Positions 12,183 to 23,650 of a stretch of 64,000 nt of DNA are shown piece by piece (position 1 is the first letter of the stretch; each line of letters begins with the position of its first letter). This stretch comes from Cristatella mucedo (Eukaryota > Bryozoa > Phylactolaemata > Cristatellidae), in contig WPIO01000022.1 in the NCBI GenBank assembly GCA_009760855.2, forward strand, positions 4,127,501-4,191,500. The letters run 5' to 3'. The notes below the pieces were generated by a model. It saw only the letters and a list, made by a program, of their open reading frames with translations. It did not search any database and had not been told where the DNA came from. A program made the position numbers and the translations under genes.

Positions 12183-12462
12183 GTGCGGCCGTAATGCTCT
12201 AGCCGTCAGCGTGCGGCTGTAATACTCTAGCTGTCAGCGTGCGGCCGCAATGCTCTAGCTGTCAGCGTGCGGCCGCAATGCTCTAGCTGTCAGCGTGCGG
12301 CCACAATGCTCTAGCCGTCAGCGTGCGGCTGTAATGCTCTAGCCGTCAGCGTGCTGCCGCAATGCTCTAGCTGTCAGCGTGCGGCCGCAATGCTCTAGCT
12401 GTCAGCGTGCGGCCACAATGCTCTAGCCGTCAGCGTGCGGCTGTAATACTCTAGCTGTCAGC
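12183..12462. repeat. 28-bp minisatellite, ten units, with a four-unit higher-order pattern
   Basis: The unit is roughly GTGCGGCCGCAATGCTCTAG followed by CTGTCAGC. Ten units run without gaps. Diagnostic variants (CCGC, CCAC, CTGT and CCG versus CTG) make units 3-6 and units 7-10 correspond in order, so the last amplification copied a four-unit (112-bp) block. Confidence 0.95.
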
Positions 12463-13480
12463 GCGCGACTGACGAGCAGCGTCGAACGCTGGGATACGTG
12501 CGTCCGTCGTCAATGAAAGAGGAAGAGAGCGGCAGAAAAAAAAACTTGGCAGGAAAAGTCATCGACGTTCGAAAGGTCGAAAGGCGAAGGAGCGGCTGCA
12601 CCTCCAGACTGAGTTCGCCCGCAGCTCCTAGTGCAGCGCAGCCTAGTGTTCGCAGTGAAGAGCGAGCGAGCTCAAAAGCGCGGGAGTGCCTGAAATCGTA
12701 AGCAAGCGCTCCGCTAGGTCGCAGGTGACCGGAAGCCTGCCGACTATATTGTCAAAATCCCCGATAAATAATAACAATAGGACACTTGTATTCCGCACAG
12801 ACAGAATTAAGTCTCTTCCGCGTAAGCACACAAGGACCGACCTGAGCAAATGCTGCTATTAACAGATTGCAGACTCGCTGCCTCGTTTTGAAAGTCGTAA
12901 AGTCTGGAGAAGCCACTTCATCAGCCTGGAGTGAGTTCGAGGCGTTCGAAGATAGCATGCAAACTAAAGGAACGGTCTGAATGAATTTCACGTTGACTCG
13001 ACGCTCAGCTAATCAACTCGAGTCGGAAGTGCGGGAGGTACGATGCCTGGCCTCATTGCGTAGTAGCTAGGATAGAGGTGCCGGAGCGAGAAAACACAAT
13101 GGGACCTTAAAGTGAGCGACGGCGTGCTGATGGCGAGCCAGTGCAGGTTGATGAAAAATGGTTTAATGAGGCAGCTGCAAAATTCATTACAGACGAGCCC
13201 AGCTGCAGAGTTTCCTATTAACGCTTCAAAAGTTCTCCTAAGCGTTGACTCGTTCATGACTAGCCTAGCAGCCGCCTTTTTGAAGGAATCGGAATTTTGA
13301 GCTGCTTAGTGTGCCACGGAGTCATCATTCCTGCGCACTGGTAATGTATTTTACCCATTAATGTTGTTCTTGGAGGTCTGAGTGAAAGTTGTATGAGAGG
13401 CAAAATTTTGACTGGTTGTAACTTAAGGAGCGCATCACCATAGCACAGCTGCCGACTTGCACTGTCGGCCTACTCGTTCA
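12463..13480. other. Anonymous sequence, no gene seen
   Basis: Mixed composition with short frames on both strands (up to about 80 codons) and no recognisable domain or repeat. Confidence 0.35.
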
Positions 13481-13538
13481 AGCACACAAACACACACACA
13501 CACACACGAGCACGCACACACACACGAGCACTCTTACA

Positions 13539-13572
<34 letters not shown>

Positions 13573-13614
13573 AACACGAGACACACACGCACACACTCTC
13601 CTCTCCCTCTCCCT

Positions 13615-13668
<54 letters not shown>

Positions 13669-13700
13669 TTCGCTCTGTCTCTCACTTTCTCTCAACTCTT
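13481..13700. repeat. (CA)n then (CT)n compound microsatellite
   Basis: CA-rich 13484-13593 with GAGCAC interruptions, then CT-rich 13597-13690. Confidence 0.97.
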
Positions 13701-13924
13701 TCTCTCCGCTTGGCCTAAGTCTGCGTTGTTTTAGCCTTCTAAATAATCGTTAGCACGATTACCGCGACGAGTAATTGCGATGCTCATAAACCCGCACCTG
13801 GGTGTCAAGGATGACTTCACCGGTGCCTTGTCCCGACGACGGACTTTTCCAGCCGCCGCACAAGAGCCGCTAACCGGTGCAAGCCGTCAGCTGGTACCAC
13901 TGGTCGTTAGCCATTTGGATCGCA

Positions 13925-14058
13925 TTTGATGATGATCGGCCATATTCCGAGTGCCATTACGAATTACCGACAAAAAATGCGCGTAGGGCGATTTGATGAT
14001 GATCGGCAATATTCCGAGTGCCATTACGAATTCCCGAAAAAAGCTGCCGTAGGGTAGG
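13925..14058. repeat. Two-copy 67-bp tandem duplication
   Basis: TTTGATGATGATCGGCCATA at 13925 recurs at 13992 with one change. The following ATTCCGAGTGCCATTACGAA is identical in both copies. The copies differ by a few substitutions. Confidence 0.85.
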
Positions 14059-14810
14059 TGCCGGCGGCGGTAGGGAGGAAATTACTGCATCTGCTGTGCG
14101 GATAGCTGCGCGCGCGGAAATTGGGTTAGCGAGGCCGGTGCGTCCTGCGCCACCAGCGACTTCGCGTGGGCCAAATGGCGCCTCTGCTGCAAACAGCCCG
14201 CGGCGGCGGCGGCGGCTGCGGCTGCGGCCGCTCAGAGCCAGAGCGCTCGTGTGGGGCGCCTATCGTTAACGGAGGCTGGAAAGTAACCGCGCGAAAGAAG
14301 ACCGAGCCGCCACACCTGGACACTGACAAGCGACCCGCACATTCCCGCTAGTCTCGCCGTACCTATTTCTCCTAGACTTTGACGCACAGCGAGTCAAGCA
14401 ACTGCTAAGCTGCTGCTGAAGCAGCTCGGGAGAAAGAAGCCGCGTGCGAGGTAGGAAACCCGCGCGGAGCCGGAAGTGCGAGTGCGAACTGCGACGGCAG
14501 CATCGCCATTTTCCGGCGGTGGCTCTCGGCCGGCGCTCTCGGCCGGCGATTTGGCCAGCGCTTTCGGAGGCGGCGTCGTCGCTGCGCGTCGCTGTCGCGG
14601 AGGCATTTCGCAAGGCATGCGCTGCATTGCACCAGCGCGAAGAATCGGCACCCTGCGTCAGCCGGATCGCTGCGTCCGCGCCTAGATATTATATTATTCA
14701 CGGCTCCGCAACTAGAACGATTAGAAACGGGTTGGGTAATAATCTGCGGTTAGGCGGCACGACAAAGCCATCCATCCATCGTAAAAAATTTAACTAGCTC
14801 TTTAGTTCTG
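14059..14810. other. CpG-rich block, no supported gene
   Basis: Overlapping frames on both strands with Ala/Arg-rich translations. A short inverted GGCGCTCTCGGCCGGCG motif recurs around 14525-14550. No domain is recognised. Confidence 0.35.
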
Positions 14811-14814
14811 TCTC

Positions 14815-15460
14815 GGCTTGATTCTTGTAATTCCCTTTTGGCTGGGCTGCCAATGAAAGCTATTATGCCACTACAGCGGACTATGAATATGGCTGCAAGG
14901 CTGGTCTTCAAGTCCCAGCGGTTTGAGCACGTGTCTCTATGATGCTATGATGGCTGCCGGTTGAGCAAAGGATACAGAGCAAAGTTCTTACGCTGACCCA
15001 CAAGGCCCGCCACGGCTTGGCTCCTTTGTACCTAGCTGAACTGCTGCATCAGTTTCAGCCTGTTCGCGCCCTCAGGTCCGGTGTGGACAATAAATTAGCT
15101 GTCTCATTCCTCCGCTTAAAGACAGTTGGCGACAGAAGCTTTAGCTCTGCAGGTCCTAGACTTAGGAACTCGCTTCCACAATTCTTACGCAACGACAACT
15201 ACTCTCCTACTGCCGACTATGGCACACCCTTTTCAGCGGTCCTGAGCTGCTACTTCTATGCTACTGACTACCTCAACTGCTGTCCCGACTCTGCTATGCT
15301 TCCCACTTTCTCTTTGTTGCGTGAGACGAAGTCTGTTGGCAACCAAATGCGTACCGAAAGCCACTTAGGCTGTGAGTGCGCTATACAAAACTCTCCTGCG
15401 TAACACCCACGTGGTCTTTATGACTTTGTGGAGTTACAGACGGAGATACATACACATACA
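14815..15460 (+). mobile_element. LINE family B, C-terminal end of the reverse transcriptase ORF plus 3' end
   Basis: In shifting frames the translation gives the L2/CR1-type C-terminal landmarks in order: a D(Y)CNSLLAGLP-like start, MAARLV, WLPV.QRI, a LTHKARHGLAPLYLAELL block, then GDRSFSSAGPRLRNSLP around 15126-15180. Frameshifts and stops make it a pseudogene fragment. Its 3' non-coding end, with CGAATGCGTACC- and TAGGCTGTGAGTGCG-like blocks, is also found at 27895-28245 and, inverted, at 56055-56255. The endonuclease and reverse transcriptase core are absent (5' truncation). Confidence 0.85.
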
Positions 15461-15879
15461 TACATCTCCCTCGATGGCCGGTCTGTCAGTTGCCGCCTGG
15501 GCCCGGCGTTGACCGGCGTCGCCGGGGTTCAGCTGGCGCTCGCGCCTCGCAGCGTAAGAAATGGAGCCGGCGGCCGCGGCGGAGTGGCTTCCGGCGCGAC
15601 GCCCGTGCCGCAACCGGGGGGATAAAAACCGTCGACGCTCGCCGGAGACCCCGCGTGCGTCTGCGCTATGCGACGCCCTGGCTCGCTGCGTGCGGCTGCC
15701 GCCGGCTGCACCTGCGAAGCCGTGTACCGGGGCAGCAACTACTACTCGCTAGCCGTAATTTGAAGCGCCAGCTTCGCCGGCGTTAGTCACGCCTGCAGAC
15801 TGGCACCGTAGCGGAATGCTGCGCTTATGACCAAAGCCCTTCGGTGCAGAAGCCGCTACGGTGCATTTACTGCGCTTAC
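15461..15879. other. CpG-rich spacer, no gene seen
   Basis: Frames on both strands with no recognisable product. It separates LINE B from the hexanucleotide array. Confidence 0.35.
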
Positions 15880-16204
15880 TCCCTCTCCCTCTCCCTCTCC
15901 CTCTCCCTCTCCCTCTCCCTCTCCCTCTCCCTCTCCCTCTCCCTCTCCCTCCCCCTCTCCCTCTCCCTCTCCCTCTCCCTCTCCCTCTCCCTCTCCCTCT
16001 CCCTCTCCCTCTCCCTCTCCCTCTCCCTCTCCCTCTCCCTCTCCCTCTCCCTCTCTCCTCTCCCTCTCCCTCTCCCTCTCCCTCTCCCTCTCCCTCTCCC
16101 TCTCCCTCTCCCTCTCTCCCTCTCCCTCTCCCTCTCCCTCTCCCTCTCCCTCTCCCTCTCCCTCTCCCTCTCCCTCTCCCTCTCCCTCTCCCTCTCCCTC
16201 TTCC
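15880..16204. repeat. (CCCTCT)n hexanucleotide array
   Basis: About 54 units of CTCCCT with two short phase slips near 16053 and 16114. All frames across it (Pro-Ser, Leu-Pro/Ser-Leu and, on the other strand, Gly-Glu/Gly-Arg) are translated repeat. Confidence 0.98.
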
Positions 16205-16224
16205 CTGCCCTTCACCACTCCAAG

Positions 16225-16227
<3 letters not shown>

Positions 16228-16269
<42 letters not shown>
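16228..16269. repeat. (TA)n microsatellite
   Basis: About 20 TA units directly abutting the 3' tail of the SINE1 copy that follows on the minus strand. Confidence 0.95.
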
Positions 16270-16270
<1 letters not shown>

Positions 16271-16439
16271 AGCTGATTTAACAGCCTCTTTTTGTATAGC
16301 GACAGAAGAGCCTTTACGGCTATCATCACACCGGCAGCGGCGATAAAGGATCCTCCACCGCACGATTCGAACCCACGGCCTCGGGATCGAGGTCGTGAAA
16401 AGCATCCACGTTACCACGGTGAGCCATCGCGGCTTCACC
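16270..16439 (-). mobile_element. SINE1 copy, minus orientation
   Basis: A full-length-looking copy with box A region GATGGCTCACCGTGGTAACG and box-B-like GGTTCGAATCG, ending in the AAAAAGAGGCTGTTAAATCA tail. It has more substitutions in box A than the copies at 5349, 21111 and 27175. Confidence 0.85.
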
Positions 16440-18392
16440 GCTCGATGCGGAACTGCTGTCAACACTGCACGACAGAATGCTAGCTGCTGAACTGCGAACT
16501 CGGCAGATGCCACTTGAAGAATTCTGCACAGCGAGCTCGATTTGCAGCCTCTTTTATCGGCCTTGGGAAGTATCTGGCTCGCTAACTCGACTGTATCCGT
16601 CCGCGATTCGGCGTTAACGCCCGATTACCGATTGCGGCCGGAAACGAAGCAATTCTTCTCGAACTTTCCTAATTCGTAGAGACGGTGACAAGAAGATCGA
16701 GGAGGGGGTCGCAGAGAATGGGCGCGCACGATCGTCCCGGAAGCGGAAACTAGTTCGAGTCGCAAGCACAAGCGGCACTTGCGGGGGGCATTGGGTGAGA
16801 GTAATAAAAATAACGCTCGCCATTACGCTGCATTACCTACAATAATGTCGGGAGGCTGCAGGCGAGCGTAGATACGGCGACGCAGCCTCTGAAGGGTACA
16901 ACTGGCCACATTAGCGTTGCTAGTTTTGCCATTAAATTTCCAAGGTGGCTGAAATAAACTTGATGAAAATGACCAACGGGCTTGGGGCGCGAGCGCTCTA
17001 GCCGGAAGCTAAGCGATCCGAGTACTTCGAGCGCCGCGCAAACGAGTGGCGACCACAGATGTACTGACGCCTCACCGCAGCGCCGACGGCGGAAGCACTC
17101 GGGCGGCGGCGGCAGCGGCGGCGGCGGCGAGGGAGTGTTAGTCCTCAGGCGACCGCACGCGTGGAACAGAGAGGCCCACCTCTTCACACCCAGATGGACG
17201 GCTCCGCAAGCTCACCGAACAGCGGGGATTTGCTGGGCCTGCGCGCACGGCGAGGACGTAGTGGTACTGCGCCCTGAAAGTAGTGCACAACAACTGTCTC
17301 TTCGGGCCGCTTCTCGCGCGCGCGCAATGAGTTTCGGCAATTCTAGAGCCAATTGAATCGCGCGCTATTAAAAGCACGACTTTGAGAGTACGATCAAAAG
17401 TGCGGCGCCCGTCGGGTGGCTTCCGGCGGTGTCCGGAGATTTAGTTGCACAATCTCTTCAATTATCTCAGAATTTTGGCTACGCGTCTCTGTCGTATCTA
17501 TTTAAGCAAGCGTGCTTTTTCATGCAACGAGATACAGCGAAAGCGGCGGACGCAGGAGCATTTCCTGTTTGTTTGACGGGCCGGTCGCGCTCCGGGGGCC
17601 GCACGACCGCGCTCAGACGCACGCAGAGCCCTCGCACAGCTCCTGATCAATTTACGGCTCCTGATCAATTGCTAGCGCGAGTGGCTAGACGAGGCGCGCC
17701 GCCGCGCGTGCGCAGCCAGCGCGATGCGTATCGCGGACAACGGCGAGTAAAGAGCGTACTGTTGCGGAGAGGAGGACGAGGAGAAGAAGCAGGAAGAGGA
17801 GGAGGAGGAGGAGGAGGATGAAGAGAGCCTTCTGGGAGCTCTCGGTATTTATATTACGGCGACACTACGCGAGACGCGAGTGCAGTCATTCGTCAAGGTT
17901 TCTTGCTTTTCTTCAGCGCGATGGAATTAAATTTTAATTAATTTCATTATTCAAATCGATTAAATTACGAACGCGATCGGTCGCGTGCGTAATTTTTCCG
18001 GAAGCGTCCTGCTACCTCTCACCATTTACCCTAGACTCACGATTACTAGGACTGAGACGAGAATTTTGGGCAGCGTCTTAAAAAGTGCAGTTTCTTCATT
18101 ACTCCTTACGGGTGCAGGAGCAAATAGGTTGGCTATATATCCACTAATGTACAGGCGTCTGTCTGTCTGTGCAGGCACACGTATAGGTGTTACATGTAGT
18201 TGTGGCTCAATAAATTAAGCTACTCAAACGGCAGGTCAAACTGACGTAGCAACCTATTGGACATATTGAAATGATTTATTGGTCTAGCAGTCTGTTTTAA
18301 TTAGCTCGCCACAATTCGAGTACCGCCTAAGATTCGGGCGCTGCTCCACCCGAGTTTCCAAGGCCACTGATTCGTCAAAGTAGACTAAAGGT
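16440..18392. other. Anonymous sequence with a CpG-rich middle; no gene seen
   Basis: 17000-17850 is CpG-rich with a (GAG/GAA)n run near 17775-17820. 17900-18390 is AT-richer. A 125-codon plus frame at 16982 and an overlapping minus frame have no recognisable domain. Confidence 0.35.
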
Positions 18393-18542
18393 TGGCTGAT
18401 CAAACAGCCTCATTTCATTCAGCTGCAGAAGAGCCTTAGTGGCTATCGCCGCCGCTTTCAGTGGGCAACAGAGGATTACCGGCTACATGGCTCGAACCTA
18501 TGACCTGGCTCGTGAAAAGCGAGCACATTGTCGTTGTCACAA
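18393..18542 (-). mobile_element. SINE1 copy, diverged
   Basis: The minus strand shows the body and tail blocks: AGCGGCGGCGATAGCCACTA, GGCTCTTCTGCAGCTGAATG and AGGCTGTTTGATCAGCC. Box B is reduced to GGTTCGAGCC and box A is poor. Confidence 0.7.
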
Positions 18543-19960
18543 CCCGTTGTCGTCTATGAGTCATCGGGGGCAAAGCAGGCAGGGGCATGCATAGTTAAAT
18601 CTGCGTTTACACGATCCAGCTTTGCCACGACCGTCTCTACGACCGCCAATATCGCCAAAGAAATCTGGCAAAAAACACTGAGCAGCAGGGACGTCGATGA
18701 AAGCTGGGCGAATGTCGACAGTGCGAAAGTCGGCCAGCGTAAACTTTGCCAAAGCTGCACAAAAGCTGCCGCAGCCAATGAAACCGTTGAAGCATCTAAC
18801 GAACGAGTTACTTCATTTCCGCCTCGCTCCGACCATTTTAAGGCTTAGTAGCATTTACGAGCGCTGGCACTAAGAATAGAAAAATGGCAGGCGCGAATGA
18901 ATTAAATGCGAAGGAAGGGCGGCGGCGGCGGCGGCGGCGGCGGCGGCAATACGCGGCGGCTGCTCCGCTAACTGAGACGCCGTCGCGCGCAAAATACAAT
19001 TGGGGCATTGGCAGAGAGCAATAGTGGCGCACATAAGCGCGCTCAGAGAACCTCATTCTGTCGCGACGGTTTAAATCTCGCCGCAAGAGAATCAATACCC
19101 GCGCTGTCAGTGACGCACACGGTAAGAATCGTGTACGAGCCAAAATGTAGCGTGCTTAGGTCAGGATGCAAAACCAACCAGGAAGACACTAGTGACCGCC
19201 GGTTAGTAAATACCTCCGGCTGTAGCGAGCACTGAATCGTGCTCAGGCTAACGGGCAAACCACGCCCAGAACGAGAAACGAGACACAACGGGAAAGCTGA
19301 CCGGAACACATCCGTCTTGAGTTGAAACTGAAAAGTGCATGGTCATCGCAGATAAACCACTGACGGAAGTCAGAAGTTCCGGGCCTTCTGGTTGTCCTGG
19401 CGGTTGGTGCAATAAACTCAGAACTTGAAGTCATGGATTTGAATGCTGCTGCCGGTAGACTTTCTAGCCGGTCAATTAACGCGCATTTGGTGCGCTCGCA
19501 CGGCGCCGCAGCGGCGAGTGCACGGCACTCGGGGGCGAAGAGTCGGCCAACCCCCACCCACCCCCCACCCCCCCCGGAGGCGCTACAAGAGACCGCCACC
19601 AGGTCCCAAGGTTGGCGCGCACTGAGTTGTCAGCTGCGTGAGCTACGAGGCCACAGAAGAAAATTACTTTGTTTTTACGACAGGAAAAGTCCTTGAATTC
19701 CGCCCGATCGCTGTTGGCGCTTTGCTAAGTGCTGCCTGCGCGCGCCGCCGCCGCCGCCGCCACCGCCACTGCGGATCCCAAACAGAACGACGGACGGGGG
19801 CCCGAGACAGACGGGCTGAATCTAGTGAAGTCACTGCAGCAGAGTAGGCAGCGGCAGGAAAGAAAAAGCTGCTGTAAATGGGGTGGCTGTAGGCTCGACC
19901 GCAGAGGCCGGAAGTCCTGAGCGATGCAGCGCTCGGGGAGCGAGGAGACAATCGGAAGCC
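18543..19960. other. Anonymous sequence, no gene seen
   Basis: Contains a (GGC)n run at 18918-18947, a C-rich run near 19550-19578 and a (GCC)n run at 19745-19765. Frames up to about 120 codons occur on both strands without domains. Confidence 0.35.
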
Positions 19961-20115
19961 AGAATAATAATAATAATAATATTGCACTTGATAAAGCGCC
20001 CTCAGAGAACTTAATCTCTTTCTAGGCGCTTTACATTTGCTGCAAAGTGATACGCAATAGAATAGTAAGTAAAATCATGCTTGAAAAACAAGCAAAATGA
20101 ATAACATGGTTAGGG
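19961..20115 (-). mobile_element. L2-type LINE 3' end, minus orientation
   Basis: On the minus strand it ends with CAGCAAATGTAAAGCGCCTA, then GAAAGAGATTAAGTTCTCTG and AGGGCGCTTTATCAAGTGCA, and closes with (ATT)n. It is the best-preserved version of the family's terminal stem-loop in the window. Confidence 0.85.
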
Positions 20116-21110
20116 GGAATCCACGATGCCTACGAGCTTTTGAGCGCGCAGCCGGCCGCGGCAGCGCTACGACGATGCTGAGATCTCAGAGCTGAGTCAG
20201 TTACTTCCTGTTCCCTAGTAAACCGTTAGAGACATCAGTTTCTAACTACAGCAAGGTGCATTCGATATTTTTAAGCCGGTCATCACTGCGTAGCGTATTC
20301 GTTGACAGGATAACATAATTAAAACAGAAACGGTAGCACTTCAGGGCGTCGCGCGTCGAAACAGCGGACTCGCCGACGAGCAATGCAGGATGCCGGTGCT
20401 TCTACGGTCATATCCATCAGTGCCCCGTTCCTTATTTCTTGGAACGCACTCCTCCTTTAAATTTGGTAGTTGCTGCGATCGCATCCACCAGTGTCCTGTT
20501 CCCCATTTCTTAGAATGTACTCCTTCTTGAAATTAGGTCGACATGCGACACGAACAATCTAAGCTCAGTGTCAGACGTTGGTTCTCACGCTCGCTACGAC
20601 TGCCGATCCAGACCTCTCTGAAGTGACCAGATCGTGTCCCCGAGCGCGTTCGTCCCACGCCTCTGCCATCTGCGGAAGCCGCGCGACGTGGCGGTCCGTC
20701 TCTTCTCCGCTTCTGCACACCCTGCGCACAGCGCGTTGGAGACGGGCGGCGGCGGCGGCGATCGTCCAGAGGTCGATGGCTTTGCTGATCGCGCCACGCT
20801 CGCCGCGGCCGGAGGCCGACGTGAGCAGGCGCTGCCGTTGATCGGGCGGCCGCAACTGTGCTCACAGCCTCGGTGTGCAGCGACCGATGACTGGACGACG
20901 CCAGCTGCGACGCTCCCCCTTACCGTCACGTGGCAGAGCGGCTATCCTTGCCTTTCGTTTTAAATTTTTTCGTTGCGTCACAAGCTTTACAACTCTAGAC
21001 TGTATAACACACTACCCAGAGTGAGCGACGGTCATTCAGCAGCCGTACGCTAACGCCGATACGGTGCTCGCACACGTAGACCGCTGCGACTTTGCAGTAT
21101 TAAAAAAATC
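20116..21110. other. Anonymous sequence with one decayed duplication; no gene seen
   Basis: Two diverged copies of a segment of about 70 bases lie at 20412-20480 and 20482-20540, sharing TCCATCAGTG, CCGTTCC..ATTTCTT and CTCCT..TAAATT blocks. 20580-20960 is CpG-rich, with overlapping frames on both strands and no domain. Confidence 0.4.
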
Positions 21111-21280
21111 CTAGTTGATTAAACAGCCTCTTTTTGTATAGCGACAGAAGAGCCTTTACGGCTATCACCACCGCTTGCAGGGGCGATAAAGAATCGCCCA
21201 CCGCAGGAATCGAACCCACGACCTCGTGACCAAGGTCGTGAAAGCAACCGCCTTACCTAGTGTGCCATCACGGCTCACCA
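21111..21280 (-). mobile_element. SINE1 copy, well preserved
   Basis: On the minus strand: TGGTGAGCCGTGATGGCACA, CTAGGTAAGGCGGTTGC, then box B GGGTTCGATTCC, the GGGCGATTCTTTATCGCC block, GGTGGTGATAGCCGTAAAGG and the AAAAAGAGGCTGTTTAATCA tail. Very close to the copies at 5349 and 27175, so this subfamily was active comparatively recently. Confidence 0.9.
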
Positions 21281-21523
21281 AAAAAGTATATGTATAGATA
21301 GCGTCGTCGCGCGCGCGCGCGGTGGGACGCGCACTCTTTATGCAAGTGCTCGATGTCCGAGATTCGACCGCCACGCCCCGCTAACGTCGGCGCACCTGCG
21401 CAGCATCGGCGCAGAATCGACTGGGCCGAGTGGGCCGCTCTGCGAGGCAGCGGCTTCGCCGGTATTTGTCGTGCATCTGCGGTGACTAGCAACACCCGCT
21501 GCGTGCGTGTGCCCGCCGCAGCG

Positions 21524-21695
21524 TGACTGGGCCGCGATTGCCCAGGCGGTAAGGTGCTCGCTCTTCACGACCAAGATCGTGCCATGGAATCCTACAGTTG
21601 GTTGGGGGGGTGTTCTGTTTTGCCAACTGCAAGCGGTGACGATAGCCGGTAAGGCTCTTCTGCCGCTCTACCGATGAGGCACTTAAATCGGCTAA
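21524..21695 (+). mobile_element. SINE1 copy, plus orientation
   Basis: The head GGGCCGCGATTGCCCAGGCG leads into GTAAGGTGCTCGCTCTTCAC. Box B is degraded and a G-run interrupts the body near 21602. The body GCAAGCGGTGACGATAGCCG and GTAAGGCTCTTCTGCCGCTC, followed by a recognisable tail, identify the family. Confidence 0.8.
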
Positions 21696-22604
21696 TTTTT
21701 GTTCGTGGCGGCGAAGGAATCCATTTTGTGAGAGGCTGCAGCGCACGCGAAACAGCAGACACGCACGAATGCCATCGCGGGATCTAAAGATTAGAACATG
21801 ATGACAGAGCGGTCGTTTACGGGCTGCTTTCGCGGCGGAACAAGGTCCCGCGTGTCGCCCACGTCGGCACCAAGCTCGCGTGCGTAGGATGCGGAGCTTG
21901 TGATAAAGGACGTGCTTGGAGCTCGCTGTGAGCTGCCTATGACAATATCCGGAAGAGCGCTCGGCCTGCGACGTAGGCCGCTGTGACGTCAAATCTGACG
22001 CAATTCCCCCTGAGCGCTATCGGCTTTCCTCCCTTTTCCCCACCTCCCGCAAAAGAGAGAGAGAGAGAGATAAGAGAGGGCAAGCGAAAATGACCGGACG
22101 ACACTTTGTATAGGTTTCTTTAGCTTAAGAACGCTCGGATTCTCTTCGCAGGTGTTAATCGCATCTTTTAATGGCGCGGCTTCGGTAACTGCTGTCGTTC
22201 GATTCGATAATTGTTTGTTTCATTGTTGTGCTCCCGTGATTCTAATGTTATGTGCTGTTTCTGATCTATAACTATTAACTCACCTTTATGTAGAGCATCG
22301 GCGCTTGGCCGCAGATTGCACCTCTGAGTCCGCAGATTACACCTCCGGTTCCGCAGATTAAACTGCCGGGCGCTCCGACGCCGGGAGCGGCCCGATAAGC
22401 GTCTTGCAGGATGGTACGAGTCTCAAGTCATTTAGGAGGCACATTGCGTAGACTTTTGTAACTTCAAAATTCTTTTTTGAGTGCTAGCAACATCTCGGTT
22501 AGTTAGACAGGTTGAAAAATGAAAGACAAAGAAAGAAACGGCGGACGCGGAAAACCGTCCGCGAAGCAGACGGCTACAGCTGCTGTCCAGCCGTCTGGTT
22601 GTCA
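21696..22604. other. Anonymous sequence, no gene seen
   Basis: Contains a short GA run near 22053-22070 and AT-richer DNA to 22500. I find no frame with a recognisable domain. Confidence 0.35.
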
Positions 22605-22650
22605 ACTGCAGTCAACTGTTGTCAACTGTTGTCAACTGTTGTCAACTGCA
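22605..22650. repeat. 10-bp tandem repeat (about five units)
   Basis: GTCAACTGTT repeats in tandem, bounded on both sides by the GTCAACTGCA variant. Confidence 0.9.
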
Positions 22651-23616
22651 GGCCGTGGCTCGCAGGCGGACACTTTTGGAGTTTAAAACTGCTCCTTGGT
22701 TACTCCCCATCGCGGCCGAGCTAGCGATGCCTAATAAACCGGCTACGCTGAACGACGGCTGTACAGGTCGCGTGGCTCTGCTGCACAGCAGCCGAGCGAC
22801 CGAAAGCCGACCTGGAATTCCGACTGCAGAGCTTGGAAGCCACAGATGGTCGCGCTCGTCCGCAGATTCGCGAATGAACAATTGCCGCTGGCGACTGAGG
22901 GCAAGCCTCGGCCGCGGCTCGCGGGAAGCGGTGCCCTCGCGAAACGGACCCCTTTCTCTGAGCGCCAAAGTGGCCAAAGAGCGCCACGCGGCGGTGCCAC
23001 AGTCGGCGCTCCGCTGCCTGGCGCGAGCGCCGACTCAGCGGAGCGGTGGGCGCGGCTAGTTGACGCCGAGAGCTGGCCAAAAGCCCTCGACAAAAACAAC
23101 TTTCGCCGCCGACCGCCGTTCTTTCTGCTCAAACCGCCATCGAACGCCCGCCGCTCGTCCTTCCCAAATCGAATCGCCATCTGGCGAGCGCGAGCGGTGC
23201 CTCCGGCGCGCGCGCTCGGCGTCGAGCGAGCGCCGCCGGTGCCGCCGCCGGCATCGTCGTCTGCTGCGCCTCTCCGTCGTCTGCTGCGCCTCTCTGTCGC
23301 AGTCGCGCCCGGCAGGACGCCGAAAGAGAGTTTCAAAATGGACTCGGCGGCGATAGCCTCTTCCTTACTCGGCGTGCGGTTGGCGGTCGCCGCCTCAAAG
23401 GGAGGGAGGGAGGTGCGCCTCCGCGTGAGATCGTTCGGAACCTGGTGCCGCTAGCTGCCCCACCCGACGCGCGCAGGTTTTCCGCTCATTCAGCCACTCG
23501 CTGGCGAGGGGCTGAAGGTTACTGAGCTTTGCAGTGCGTGAGTAAGCGTCGGCCTGCGAGCGTCGCGTTGGCCGCTGTGCACCCGCCGCCCAGCCGGCGC
23601 TCTGCAAATGGTGCCT

Positions 23617-23650
<34 letters not shown>

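Noticed and set aside
12183-12462. Regularly spaced repeats that could suggest a CRISPR array
   Set aside because: The units abut without unique spacers and the DNA is clearly eukaryotic. It is a minisatellite.
15827-16346. Pro-Ser, Leu-Pro and Gly-Glu-rich frames over 140 codons on both strands
   Set aside because: They translate the (CCCTCT)n array and have no non-repeat core.
22743-23454. About 200-codon frames on both strands in CpG-rich DNA
   Set aside because: Overlapping frames stay open in several phases. Ala/Arg/Pro-rich, no domain, start sites unremarkable.
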